From Mycolicibacterium litorale (GTDB lineage: Bacteria > Actinomycetota > Actinomycetes > Mycobacteriales > Mycobacteriaceae), in the NCBI GenBank assembly GCA_002007745.1, contig CP019882.1:5270001-5334000 (forward strand): a DNA stretch of 64,000 nt, given 5' to 3'. Shown here in pieces: positions 43,147 through 52,478 of this stretch; position 1 is the first letter of the stretch; each line of letters starts with the position of its first letter. The notes under the pieces were generated by a model. The model searched no databases, was not told the origin of the DNA, and worked only from the letters and a program-made list of their open reading frames with translations. A program made the position numbers and the translations under genes.

Positions 43147-44324
43147 TAGCCCTTCACCTCTCGCGGCAGGCCGAGCACGCGCTCGGCGATGATGTTGCGC
43201 TGGATCTCGTTGGACCCGCCATAGATTGTGTCAGCACGGGAGAACAGGTAGAGCCGCTGCCACTCGTCGAACTCGCCGCCGGGCAGCACCAGGCCGGACT
43301 TGCCCTCGATCTCCATGGCGAGCTCGCCGAGGTCGCGATGCCAGTTCGCCCACAGCAGTTTTGACACGTTATCCATGCCGGGCTCCTCGACGTCCATCGT
43401 CGCCAGCGCATAGGACCGCATGGTCTGCAGCCCCGCCCACGCCCGGGTGAGCCGCTCCCGGATCAGCGGGTCGTCGGCGGCTCCGTTGGACTTGGCCAAC
43501 TCGACCAGGGCGGACAGTTCACGGGCATAACGGATCTGCTGGCCGAGGGTGGACACCCCGCGTTCGAAGGTCAGCGTGCCCATGGCCACTCGCCAGCCGT
43601 CACCGGGCGCGCCGACCACCAGGTCGGCATCGGTGCGGGCGTCGGTGAAGAACACCTCGTTGAATTCCGAGTCACCGGTCAGCTGGACGATCGGACGGAT
43701 CTCGACGCCGGGCTGGTCCAGCGGAACCAGCAGATAGGACAGGCCCGCGTGGCGTTTGGAGCCCTTCTCGGTGCGCGCCACCACGAAACACCACTGCGCC
43801 CAATGCGCCAATGACGTCCAGACCTTCTGGCCGTTGATGATCCAGTGTTGTTTCTCCGTCGCTTCGCTCGCCTGGGGATCCCCCTCCAGCACGGCGGAGG
43901 TGGCGACGTTGGCCAGGTCGCTGCCCGCGCCGGGCTCGGAGTAGCCCTGGCTCCACAGTTCGGTGACGTCGAGGATCCTGGGCAGGAACCGCTGCTGCTG
44001 CTCGGGGGAGCCGAACGCGATCAACGTCGGCCCGAGCAGTTCCTCGCCCAGATGGTTGACCTTGTCCGGGGCGTCGGCCTTGGCGTATTCCTCGTAGAAC
44101 GCCACCCGGTGGGCGACCGACAGGCCGCGGCCACCGTGCTCGACCGGCCAGCCCAGACAGGTCAGGCCCGCGGCGGCCAGATGGCGGTTCCACGCCAGCC
44201 GCTCTTCGAAGGCTTCGTGCTCGCGCCCGGGACCACCGAGACCCTTCAGCGCGGCGTATTCACCGACCAGGTTCTCGGCCAGCCACTCGCGGACCTCGGC
44301 CCGGAACTCCTCGACCGTTATCAC
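43146..44324 (-). CDS. fadE30: FadE30, HIP-CoA acyl-CoA dehydrogenase
   Basis: A 392-residue acyl-CoA dehydrogenase, acting on HIP-CoA after FadD3. ITVEEFRAEVREWLAENL at the start, SQGYSEPGAGSDLANVATS in the flavin region and TIYGGSNEIQRNIIAERVLG at the end are family signatures; the catalytic-loop organisation is that of Rv3560c. GTG start 44324, about 17 bp from the KstR2 operator. Confidence 0.92.
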   Translation of the reverse strand: MITVEEFRAEVREWLAENLVGEYAALKGLGGPGREHEAFEERLAWNRHLAAAGLTCLGWPVEHGGRGLSVAHRVAFYEEYAKADAPDKVNHLGEELLGPTLIAFGSPEQQQRFLPRILDVTELWSQGYSEPGAGSDLANVATSAVLEGDPQASEATEKQHWIINGQKVWTSLAHWAQWCFVVARTEKGSKRHAGLSYLLVPLDQPGVEIRPIVQLTGDSEFNEVFFTDARTDADLVVGAPGDGWRVAMGTLTFERGVSTLGQQIRYARELSALVELAKSNGAADDPLIRERLTRAWAGLQTMRSYALATMDVEEPGMDNVSKLLWANWHRDLGELAMEIEGKSGLVLPGGEFDEWQRLYLFSRADTIYGGSNEIQRNIIAERVLGLPREVKG

Positions 44325-44340
44325 CCTTGTAGGCTAACCT

Positions 44341-44354
44341 ACCAAGCACTTGCT
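44341..44354. promoter_or_regulatory. KstR2 operator (exact match) between fadE30 and fadD3
   Basis: ACCAAGCACTTGCT fits AnCAAGnnCTTGnT at all fixed positions. It sits in the divergent region and would repress both the fadE30 operon and fadD3-fadE31-fadE32-fadE33. Confidence 0.9.
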
Positions 44355-44406
44355 TTGTTAGCCCGGGCTGCGCCAGGCCCCGGGTGATCAGCTCAGAGGA
44401 GTCTCA

Positions 44407-45981
44407 ATGACGAGGAACGGCGGGCGGGAGCGCAGCGACTCGGGGAACTCCCGGCCGCGCACCACGCCCGCGGTGGTGGACCAGATGGCCCTCGACCACG
44501 CCGACCACCAGGCACTGGTCACCGAGGAGCGCAGCTTCACCTTCGCCGAACTCCGTGCGGAGGTGCGCCGGGCGGCCGCCGCCATCATCGGTTTGGGTGT
44601 GCAGCCCGGCGACAAGGTCGCGATCTGGTCGCCCAACACCTGGCACTGGGTGATCGCCTGCCTGGCCACCCACTACGCCGGCGCGGTGATGGTCCCGTTG
44701 AACACCCGCTACACCGCTGACGAGGCGTCGGACATCCTGGCCCGCACCGAAGCGCCACTGTTGTTCGGGATGGGCCGGTTCCTGGGCGCCGACCGGCTGG
44801 GCGACTTGGACCGGTCTGCGCTGCCGGCACTTCGGCACATCGTCGTGATCCCCATCGAGGCTCAGGACGGGACCTGGGACGAGTTCATGGCCGGGCCGCA
44901 ACCGCCGATGTCCGAGGTCGACGCGCGCGCGTCGGCAGTGCACCCAGACGATCCGTCCGACGTCCTGTTCACTTCGGGCACGACCGGGCGCAGCAAAGGC
45001 GTGCTGTGCGCGCACCGGCAGTCGCTGGCCGCCCCGGCCGCGTGGGCGCAGTGCGGTCAGCTCACCAGCGCCGACCGCTACCTGTGCATCAACCCGTTCT
45101 TCCACAACTTCGGTTACAAGGCCGGCATCCTGGCCTGCCTGCAGACCGGCGCGACACTGATTCCCCAGCTCACCTTCGACCCCGAGCAGGCGATGCGGGT
45201 GGTGGCCGAACAACGCATCACCGTGCTGCCCGGCCCGCCGACGATCTTCCAGACGCTGCTGGACCATCCGGCCCGTGAGAATTACGACCTGAGCTCGCTG
45301 CGATTCGCGGTGACCGGCGCGGCGACGGTGCCCGTCGTGCTTATCGAACGCATGCAGGCCGAGCTGGACTTCGACATCGTGCTGACGGCCTACGGGCTCA
45401 CCGAAGCCAACGGATTCGGCACCATGTGCCGGGCCGACGACGACGCGGTCACGGTGGCGACCACCTGCGGCCGGCCGATCGCCGACTTCGAACTGCGCAT
45501 CGACGCACCGGATGAGACCGGCGCCGGTGAGGTGCTGCTGCGCGGGCCCAACGTGATGCTGGGCTATCTGGACGACCCGGCGGCCACCGCGGCAGCCATC
45601 GACGCCGACGGCTGGTTACACACCGGCGATGTCGGCACCGTCGACGATGCGGGCAACCTGCGTATCACCGACCGGCTCAAGGACATGTACATCTGTGGCG
45701 GCTTCAACGTCTACCCCGCCGAGATCGAGCAGGTGCTGGCTCGCCTCGACGGCGTGGCCGACTCCGCGGTGATCGGAGTGCCCGACGAGCGCCTCGGCGA
45801 GGTGGGCCGGGCATTCATCGTGCGCCGCCCCGGCAGCGAGCTCGACGAGCAGGCCGTGATCGACTACACCAAGAAGCACCTGGCCAACTTCAAGACCCCG
45901 CGCTCGGTGGTTTTCGTGGCGAGCCTGCCGCGAAATCCTGGCGGCAAAGTGGTCAAACCCACACTGCGAGAGATGGTTTGA
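44407..45981 (+). CDS. fadD3: FadD3, HIP-CoA synthetase
   Basis: A 524-residue ANL-superfamily ligase that activates HIP with CoA and ATP and so makes the KstR2 inducer. P-loop-like FTSGTTGRSKGVLCAHRQS, TAYGLTEANGFGTM and the hinge DRLKDMYICGGFNVYPAE are clear, with catalytic Lys near the end in NPGGKVVKPTL. GAGGAG lies five bases before the ATG. The first 14 residues (TRNGGRERSDSGNS) come from the dispersed repeat and extend the protein beyond Rv3561. Confidence 0.94.
   Translation: MTRNGGRERSDSGNSRPRTTPAVVDQMALDHADHQALVTEERSFTFAELRAEVRRAAAAIIGLGVQPGDKVAIWSPNTWHWVIACLATHYAGAVMVPLNTRYTADEASDILARTEAPLLFGMGRFLGADRLGDLDRSALPALRHIVVIPIEAQDGTWDEFMAGPQPPMSEVDARASAVHPDDPSDVLFTSGTTGRSKGVLCAHRQSLAAPAAWAQCGQLTSADRYLCINPFFHNFGYKAGILACLQTGATLIPQLTFDPEQAMRVVAEQRITVLPGPPTIFQTLLDHPARENYDLSSLRFAVTGAATVPVVLIERMQAELDFDIVLTAYGLTEANGFGTMCRADDDAVTVATTCGRPIADFELRIDAPDETGAGEVLLRGPNVMLGYLDDPAATAAAIDADGWLHTGDVGTVDDAGNLRITDRLKDMYICGGFNVYPAEIEQVLARLDGVADSAVIGVPDERLGEVGRAFIVRRPGSELDEQAVIDYTKKHLANFKTPRSVVFVASLPRNPGGKVVKPTLREMV
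44419..44448 (+). repeat. Dispersed GGCGGG-type repeat, copy at the fadD3 start
   Basis: GGCGGGCGGGAGCGCAGCGA followed by CTCGGGGAAC; differs from the 15821 copy at four positions or so. It encodes residues 5-14 of FadD3 (GGRERSDSGN). Confidence 0.8.
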
Positions 45982-47135
45982 TGGATCTGCGCTACGACGA
46001 CGCCACCGAAGAGTTCCGCGATGAGGTGCGCACCTTCCTGGCGGCCAACAAGGCCGCGTTCCCGACGAAGTCCTACGACACCGCCGAGGGGTTCGAACAG
46101 CACCGACGCTGGGACCGGGTGCTGTTCGACGCCGGGCTGTCGGTGATCACCTGGCCGGCGAAGTACGGCGGCCGCGACGCCACCCTGCTGCAGTGGGTGG
46201 TGTACGAAGAGGAGTACTTCCGGGCCGGGGCACCCGGGCGGGCCAGCGCCAACGGCACCTCCATGCTGGGCCCCACCCTCTTCGCGCACGGCACCGAGGA
46301 ACAGCGCGATCGCATCCTGCCGAAAATGGCCAGCGGTGAAGAGATCTGGGCGCAAGCCTGGTCCGAGCCGGAGTCCGGCAGCGACCTGGCATCGCTGCGC
46401 TCGACGGCGACCCAGACCGACGGTGGCTGGCTGCTCAACGGCCAGAAGATCTGGAGTTCGCGGGCGGTGTTCGGCGACCGGGCCTTCGGGCTGTTCCGCT
46501 CCGACCCGAGTGCCGAACGCCACAAGGGTCTGACCTACTTCATGTTCGACCTCAAGGCCGACGGGGTGACTGTGCGGCCGATCGCCCAACTCGGCGGTGA
46601 CACCGGCTTCGGTGAAGTGTTCTGTGACAACGTGTTCGTGCCGGACGCGGACGTGATCGGCGGTGTGCACGACGGCTGGCGCGCGGCGATGAGCACGTCG
46701 AGCAACGAGCGGGGCATGTCCCTGCGCAGCCCCGCGCGTTTCCTGGCGCCGGCCGAACGGCTGGCCACCGAGTGGCGGGCCGCGGGCTCCGACCCGGCGT
46801 TCGCCGACCGGGTCGCCGACGCCTGGATCAGGGCACAGGCCTACCGGCTGCACACCTTCGGTACGGTGACCCGAGTCACCGACGGCGGTGAACTGGGTGC
46901 CGAATCCTCGGTCACCAAGGTGTTCTGGTCCGACCTCGACGTCGCGTTGCATCAGACGGCTTTGGAGTTGCGCGGCGCCGACGCCGAGCTCACCGACGGC
47001 TGGACGGACGGGCTGCTGTTCGCACTCGGCGGCCCGATCTACGCCGGGACCAACGAGATTCAGCGCAACATCATCGCCGAGCGACTGCTCGGACTGCCCA
47101 GAGAAAGCTCCGCGAGCGCCGGGAAGAGCAAATGA
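45981..47135 (+). CDS. fadE31: FadE31, steroid-ring acyl-CoA dehydrogenase subunit
   Basis: A 384-residue acyl-CoA dehydrogenase. WAQAWSEPESGSDLASLRSTA and the C-terminal PIYAGTNEIQRNIIAERLLG are diagnostic. In M. tuberculosis fadE31, fadE32 and fadE33 (Rv3562-Rv3564) are cotranscribed and the heteromeric alpha2-beta2 type is expected. ATG shares a base with the fadD3 stop; its stop overlaps fadE32. Confidence 0.92.
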   Translation: MDLRYDDATEEFRDEVRTFLAANKAAFPTKSYDTAEGFEQHRRWDRVLFDAGLSVITWPAKYGGRDATLLQWVVYEEEYFRAGAPGRASANGTSMLGPTLFAHGTEEQRDRILPKMASGEEIWAQAWSEPESGSDLASLRSTATQTDGGWLLNGQKIWSSRAVFGDRAFGLFRSDPSAERHKGLTYFMFDLKADGVTVRPIAQLGGDTGFGEVFCDNVFVPDADVIGGVHDGWRAAMSTSSNERGMSLRSPARFLAPAERLATEWRAAGSDPAFADRVADAWIRAQAYRLHTFGTVTRVTDGGELGAESSVTKVFWSDLDVALHQTALELRGADAELTDGWTDGLLFALGGPIYAGTNEIQRNIIAERLLGLPRESSASAGKSK

Positions 47136-48100
47136 GATTCGCACTCGACGACCAGCAGCGTGACTTCGCCGCCAGCATCGACGCCGCACTGATCGCCGCT
47201 GACGTGCCCGCCGCCGTCCGCGCCTGGTCAGCGGGCGACACCGCGCCCGGCCGCAAGGTGTGGTCGACGCTGTCCGATCTGGGTGTCACCGCGCTGGTCG
47301 TCCCGGAGAAGTTCGACGGAATCGAGGCCCACCCGGTCGACCTGGTGGTGGCACTGGAACGGCTGGGCCGCTGGTGTGTCCCGGGGCCGGTCACCGAATC
47401 CATTGCTGTGGCGCCCATCCTGCTGGCCGGCCACGACGACTGGGCCGACCGGTCGGCGGCGTTGGCCGCCGGTGAGCTGATCGCGACGGTCGCCCTGCCG
47501 CCGTCGGTGCCGCGCGCGGTGAACGCAGACTTCGCCGGTCTGACCCTGCTGGCCACCGACGGCCAGGTCAGCGAGGCCACCGCCGGCGATGCACATGAGT
47601 CTGTGGACCCCACTCGCACGCTGTTCGACGTCACCGCGACCGGTGCGAGCCAATCGGCCGACGTCGGCCGCGCCTACGAGTTCGGCGTGTTGGCCACCGC
47701 CGCACAGCTGATCGGTGCGGCACAAGCGATGCTGGACATGTCGGTCGAATACGCCAAACAGCGCAGCCAGTTCGGCCGCATCATCGGCAGCTACCAGGCC
47801 CTCAAACACAAGCTCGCCGACGTTCACATCGCGGTGGAGCTGGCCCGTCCGCTGGTGTACGGAGCGGCGCTGTCGCTGGCGGACGGATCTGCCGACACCG
47901 CGCGCGATGTCAGCGCCGCCAAGGCAGCCGCCTCGGACGCCGCGCTGGTGTCCGCGCGCTCGTCGCTGCAGACGCACGGCGCCATCGGATTCACCTCCGA
48001 GCACGACCTGTCGCTGTGGTTGTTGCGGGTGCAGGCGCTGCATTCGGCGTGGGGCGACCCGACCAGCCACCGCCGGCGAGTATTGGAGGCGCTGCGATGA
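47132..48100 (+). CDS. fadE32: FadE32, steroid-ring acyl-CoA dehydrogenase subunit
   Basis: A 322-residue subunit with RFALDDQQRDFAASIDAALI at the start and YAKQRSQFGRIIGSYQALKHKLADVHI in the C-terminal domain. The length agrees with Rv3563. FadE32 is placed in the late steps after MOODA-CoA formation. ATGA overlaps at both ends show tight coupling with fadE31 and fadE33. Confidence 0.92.
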   Translation: MRFALDDQQRDFAASIDAALIAADVPAAVRAWSAGDTAPGRKVWSTLSDLGVTALVVPEKFDGIEAHPVDLVVALERLGRWCVPGPVTESIAVAPILLAGHDDWADRSAALAAGELIATVALPPSVPRAVNADFAGLTLLATDGQVSEATAGDAHESVDPTRTLFDVTATGASQSADVGRAYEFGVLATAAQLIGAAQAMLDMSVEYAKQRSQFGRIIGSYQALKHKLADVHIAVELARPLVYGAALSLADGSADTARDVSAAKAAASDAALVSARSSLQTHGAIGFTSEHDLSLWLLRVQALHSAWGDPTSHRRRVLEALR

Positions 48101-49055
48101 CATCCCTCGAGGAACGGCAGATGCTGCGCGACACCGTCGCGGCACTGATCGACAAGCACGCCTCACCGGGGGCGGTCCGGGAAGCCATGGAATCCGCGCG
48201 CGGGTACGACGAGTCGCTGTGGACGATGCTCTGCGAGCAGGTCGGGGTCGCCGCCCTGGTCGTCCCCGAGGAGCTGGGCGGGGCCGACGGTGAATTGGCC
48301 GACGCTGCCGCCGTTCTCGAGGAGCTGGGTCGCGCCCTGGTGCCCACGCCGCTGCTCGGAACCACGCTGGCCGAGTTGGCGCTGCTGGCCGTCTCCAAAG
48401 ACGGGGGGAGCCTGACACCGACACCCTCGAGCAGCTCGCCGCCGGCGCGGCCATCGGTGCGGTGGTGTTCGACCGCGACTATGTGATCCACGGTGACGCC
48501 GCCGATGTGGTGATTGCCGTCGAGGAAGACGCACTGATCCGGTGGGACGACGTGACCGCCGAGGCGGTGACGAGCATGGATCCCACCCGCCGGCTCGCGC
48601 GACTGTCCCCCGGCTCGACGACGGTGATCGGCACCGATCCGGGTCTGGCCGACACCGCCGCGATCCTGCTCGCCGCCGAACAGATCGGGGCCGCTGCCCG
48701 GTGTCTGGAACTGACCGTCGACTACACCAAGGAACGCGTCCAGTTCGGCCGGCCGATCGGCAGCTTCCAAGCCCTCAAGCACCGGATGGCCGACCTCTAT
48801 GTCGCGGTGCAGTCGGCGCGCGCGGTCGTCGGCGAGGCGATCGCCCGACCCGGGCCGACGGCGGCCGCTCTGGCCCGGCTGGCTGCCAGCGAGGCATTCA
48901 GCAAGGTCGCCGGTGAGGCCGTGCAGTTGCACGGCGGTATCGCGATCACCTGGGAACACGACATCCAGCTGTACTTCAAGCGGGCGCATGGCAGTGCCCA
49001 GCTGCTGGGTCCGCCCCGCGACCAGCTCCGCCGGCTGGAATCCGAGGTGTTCTAG
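48097..49055 (+). CDS. fadE33: FadE33, steroid-ring acyl-CoA dehydrogenase subunit, frameshifted
   Basis: The third subunit of the run. N-terminal part EERQMLRDTVAALIDKHASP and C-terminal part DYTKERVQFGRPIGSFQALKHRM are in different frames; the break is at the G6 run 48403-48408, and a seventh G gives DGGEPDTDTLEQLAAG in frame and 319 residues, close to Rv3564. HGGIAITWEHDIQLYFKRAH marks the active-site end. Probably a sequencing error. Confidence 0.9.
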
Positions 49056-49058
49056 CCT
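49053..49058 (+). promoter_or_regulatory. Putative leaderless -10 box of the patatin-like gene
   Basis: TAGCCT seven bases before the ATG at 49066, inside the 12-mer GTGTTCTAGCCT that also precedes fadA5 and aspB. It overlaps the fadE33 stop codon. Confidence 0.45.
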
Positions 49059-49065
49059 AGGCACC

Positions 49066-49955
49066 ATGACGACCGGTTCCGTCGAGGATCTTCCCGGCCG
49101 ATCGGCTATGTCCTGGGCGGGGGCGGCAGCCTCGGCGCGGTCCAGGTCGGGATGCTGCAGGCGCTCAGTGAGCGCGACATCGGTCCGGACCTGGTGGTGG
49201 GCACGTCCGTTGGATCGATCAACGGGGCGGTGTTGGCATCGGATCCGACCGGTGCGGCGCACCGGCTGTCGCATGCCTGGGCCCGGATGACTCGGGAACG
49301 GGTGTTTCCCGGCGGACTCATCGCGCAGGCACTGCTGCTCCAACGCGTCAAGACACACCTGTTCCCCAACACCGGGCTGGCCGAAGTGATCGCTGAATTC
49401 CTCGGCAGCACAGCGGATTTCAGTGATCTCACGCTTCCATTCGCCGCGGTCACCATGAACGTCGCCACCGCCCAACCGCACGTGCTGCGGACCGGCCCAC
49501 TCCTGCCCGCATTGCTGGCCAGTTCCGCGATTCCCGGGATCTACCCGCCGGTCAATCACGACGGCCTGCGCCTGTACGACGGCGGCGTGGTGGCCAACGT
49601 GCCGATGCGCCAGGCCGTCGCGATGGGCGCACGTTCGCTCATCGTGCTGGATTGCTTCTTCCCCGGCCAACTGCCCGCGTCGACCGACACCATCGCCGAC
49701 ATCGTGCTGTACACGGCGCTGGTGACCATGCGCTCGCAGGCGGTGGCCGAAGCGGCCCTTGTCGCGGAGACGCTGCCCGTGGTGTACCTGCCGGGGCCGT
49801 CGCCCAAGCTGGTGTCGCCGCTGGACTTCACCCACACCGCCGCGCTGATCGAGGATGCCTACACCTACGCTCGCCGCTTCCTCGACGATCTGCGGCTGTC
49901 GATCGGTCCCGCGTTGTACGGTCAGCGCCCTCCGGAGGCGGGTGTTCTAGCCTGA
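49066..49955 (+). CDS. Patatin-like phospholipase, frameshifted near the start
   Basis: A 296-residue (corrected) patatin-family serine acyl hydrolase. The oxyanion loop GGGGSLGAVQVGML, the nucleophile elbow GTSVGSING and the Asp of the dyad in LYDGGVVANVP are all present. The frame breaks between 49093 and 49099: EDLPG is in one frame and PIGYVLGGGG in the next, needing one more base in CCCGGCC. No alternative start codon exists in the second frame. It lies between fadE33 and aspB, which are adjacent in M. tuberculosis. Confidence 0.82.
49948..49953 (+). promoter_or_regulatory. Putative leaderless -10 box of aspB
   Basis: TAGCCT seven bases before the ATG at 49961, within the third copy of GTGTTCTAGCCT. 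It overlaps the end of the patatin-like gene. Confidence 0.45.
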
Positions 49956-49960
49956 CTGGG

Positions 49961-51123
49961 ATGAACAGTCGCGTTGCGTTGCGAGCCGGTATCCCGCCGT
50001 TCTATGTGATGGACGTGTGGCGGGCGGCCGCCGAGCGTCAGCGCACCCACGGCGACCTGGTGAACCTATCGGCGGGTCAGCCGAGTATCGGAGCCCCGGA
50101 TCCGGTGCGCGCGGCCGCCGCGGCCGCGCTGGAGGCCGATCAACTGGGATACACCGTCGCGACGGGCATCCCGGAACTACGCCAGGCCATCGCCTCGTCC
50201 TACGCCGACCGCTATGGCCTGGCGGTGAGCGCCGACGACGTGGTGGTCACGACGGGCTCGTCCGGCGGTTTCCTGCTGGCGTTTCTGGCCTGCTTCGACG
50301 CGGGCGACCGAGTCGCGATCGCCAGCCCGGGCTATCCCTGTTATCGCAACATCCTCTCCGCGCTGGGCTGCGAGGTGGTCGAGATCCCGTGCGGGCCACA
50401 GACCCGGTTCCAGCCGACCGTGCAGATGCTTGCCGAACTGGATCCGCCGGTGCAGGGAGTGATCGTGGCCAGCCCGGCCAACCCGACCGGCACGGTGATC
50501 CCGCCCGACGAGCTGGCGGCCATCGCGACGTGGTGCGATGCGACGGGGGCACGGCTGATCAGCGACGAGGTGTACCACGGACTCGTCTATCCGGGCGCGC
50601 CGCAAACCTCGTGTGCGTGGCAGACATCGCGCAATGCCGTTGTGGCGAACAGCTTCTCGAAGTACTTCGCGATGACCGGATGGCGGCTGGGCTGGCTGCT
50701 GGTGCCGGGTGAGCTGCGCCGGGCGGTGGACTGCCTGACCGGGAACTTCACCATCTGCCCACCGGTGCTGCCCCAGTACGCCGCGGTGGCGGCATTCACC
50801 CCGAGTCGATCGAGCAGGCGCAGGGCCATTTGCGGCAGTACGCGACGAACCGCGAGACGCTGCTGGCCGGGCTCCGCCAGATCGGAATCACCCGACTGGC
50901 ACCGACCGACGGTGCGTTCTACGTCTACGCCGACGTGTCCGACTTCACCTCGGACTCGTTGACGTTCTGCGAAAAGCTGCTCGCCGACACCGGTTTGGCG
51001 ATCGCGCCCGGCATCGACTTCGACACCGTGCACGGCGGGTCGTTCGTCCGGCTGTCCTTCGCCGGACCGGCCGGCGACATCGACGAGGCACTGCGCCGCC
51101 TGGGCCCATGGCTGAGCAGTTGA
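49961..51123 (+). CDS. aspB: Class I/II PLP aminotransferase, AspB-like, frameshifted
   Basis: A fold-type I aminotransferase corresponding to Rv3565. PLP-binding features: ASPANPTGTVIPPDELAAI, SDEVYHGLVY and Lys in NSFSKYFAMTGWRLGW. The frame breaks at the C4 run 50799-50802: AAFTP then ESIEQAQGHLRQYATNRETLL needs C5. Corrected length is 387 residues, the family value. Its role beside the steroid genes is not established. Confidence 0.88.
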
Positions 51124-51192
51124 ACCGCGCAATTCTGCCAGTGCGACACATCCCCGTTGTTCGACCAGTCGTTCGCGAGCCGTGATCAGCGT

Positions 51193-51204
51193 ATTGTCGA
51201 CAAT
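51193..51204. promoter_or_regulatory. GntR/FCD-type operator 1, ATTGTCGACAAT
   Basis: Perfect 12-bp palindrome, 37 bp upstream of the LLM flavoprotein GTG. Its core TTGTCGACAA fits the FadR-subfamily pattern TnGTnnACnA. First of five related sites in this island. Confidence 0.75.
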
Positions 51205-51241
51205 GAACTAACGTTAATAAGTGTGCCCCGAGGAGTGGGTT

Positions 51242-52177
51242 GTGCCCGAGCCGACGAAAACGGACGGTCCCATGTCGCGTGTGGGCGTGGTCTGGCGCCC
51301 GGACATGGACCCCCGCGCGTTGACCGCCTTCGTCGGTAAGGCCGACGAGAGCGGTGTCGACGAGGTGTGGCTGTGGGAAGACTGCTTCCTGCAAGGAGGG
51401 ATTGCGCAAGCCGCGATCGCTCTCGCAGGAAGTAGATCACTTGTCATTGGGATTGGTGTGCTACCAGCCCCCTTGCGGAGCGTCGTCACCACGGCGATGG
51501 AGATCTCGACACTCGCCACGATGTTCCCGGGACGGGTTCAAATCGCCATCGGCCACGGCGTGCAAGCCTGGATGCGCCAATCCGGGCTAGCCGTGCGATC
51601 GCCGCTGACCTTGCTACGCGAATATGTTACAGCTCTGCGTAATCTCCTTGCGGGACAGCGCGTGAGCATGACAGGGGAATATGTCCGTCTTGATGCGGTT
51701 CGCCTGGAGTTCGTCCCCGAAATCGATGTCCCCGTCTTCATCGGCGGAGCCGGGCCCAAGACGTTGCAATCGGCCGGCGAACTGGCTGACGGCGTCGTTC
51801 TGGATTGCCAGCAGACCGCATCGAGCGTGCGGACCGCACTGGGCCACGTCGCTCAGGGACGCAGAGACGCATCGCCACGACCCTTTCGCCAGGTGATGTA
51901 CCTCGCCTGCGCGCCGGGCGCGGACGCGGGTGCCCGACTGATCGCGGACGCCCAGAGATGGAATGTCACGCCGGCTTCGGAATTCGGGGTTGGCGGTAGC
52001 GTCGCCAGCCTCAACGCCGGGATAGCACCCTATTGCGAAGCGGGCATCGACACAATCGTCCTGCAACCTGTCGGTGGCACCGTTGAGGCTTCCGGTTTCC
52101 TCGCAGCGCTCAAAGATTACTTCCAGCCCCGGGATCGGGGCTCCCGCCTCTCGTTCGGCGACTGTCGCCATGCGTGA
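51242..52177 (+). CDS. LLM-class flavin/F420-dependent oxidoreductase
   Basis: A 311-residue luciferase-like TIM-barrel protein. VGVVWRPDMDPRALTAFVGKAD, LVIGIGVLPAPLRSVVTTAMEI and ELADGVVLDC resemble F420-dependent members. GTG 51242 has GAGGAG seven bases upstream. It is transcribed alone from an operator-bearing promoter. In this regulon it could oxidise an imino acid or open a ring, but there is no direct sequence clue. Confidence 0.82.
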   Translation: MPEPTKTDGPMSRVGVVWRPDMDPRALTAFVGKADESGVDEVWLWEDCFLQGGIAQAAIALAGSRSLVIGIGVLPAPLRSVVTTAMEISTLATMFPGRVQIAIGHGVQAWMRQSGLAVRSPLTLLREYVTALRNLLAGQRVSMTGEYVRLDAVRLEFVPEIDVPVFIGGAGPKTLQSAGELADGVVLDCQQTASSVRTALGHVAQGRRDASPRPFRQVMYLACAPGADAGARLIADAQRWNVTPASEFGVGGSVASLNAGIAPYCEAGIDTIVLQPVGGTVEASGFLAALKDYFQPRDRGSRLSFGDCRHA

Positions 52178-52478
52178 GCCCGGTTCGCGCCAGCTGATAC
52201 AACCGCACGAGGCGATCATACGACGGCCAGATGAAGAGAAGGCCAAGACTTCGTCCCGCTCCATCGGCTGTCATTCTCAGTGAGATCACCTGTCGCAGTG
52301 CAGGATACGAGAATAAGTGCTCATACACCACCGGATGCCCGGCACGCACCGGCGCTCGCGGCCATCTGATCGCATCGCACCCCCGGCCCCTTCCTTAACC
52401 CACCACGTTGCAGTATATTGTCGACAACACACAATGATCTGCTTGTGGTGTTTCCGATGCGTACAGAGGAGTTGGCAT
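52178..52478. other. 301-bp intergenic region before the DapA-family gene
   Basis: No frame I can support. It holds GntR/FCD operator 2 (52418-52427) and a CACAATGA stretch just after it that is repeated behind operator 4. Confidence 0.6.
52418..52427. promoter_or_regulatory. GntR/FCD-type operator 2, TTGTCGACAA
   Basis: Perfect 10-bp palindrome in the context ATATTGTCGACAACACACAA, 51 bp before the DapA-family start codon. The trailing CACAATGA is shared with operator 4. Confidence 0.75.

Noticed and set aside
49066..49955. An alternative in-frame start that would make the patatin gene intact
   Set aside because: The frame carrying GYVLGGGGSLG is open back to a TAG at 49053-49055 but contains no ATG, GTG or TTG before the oxyanion loop.
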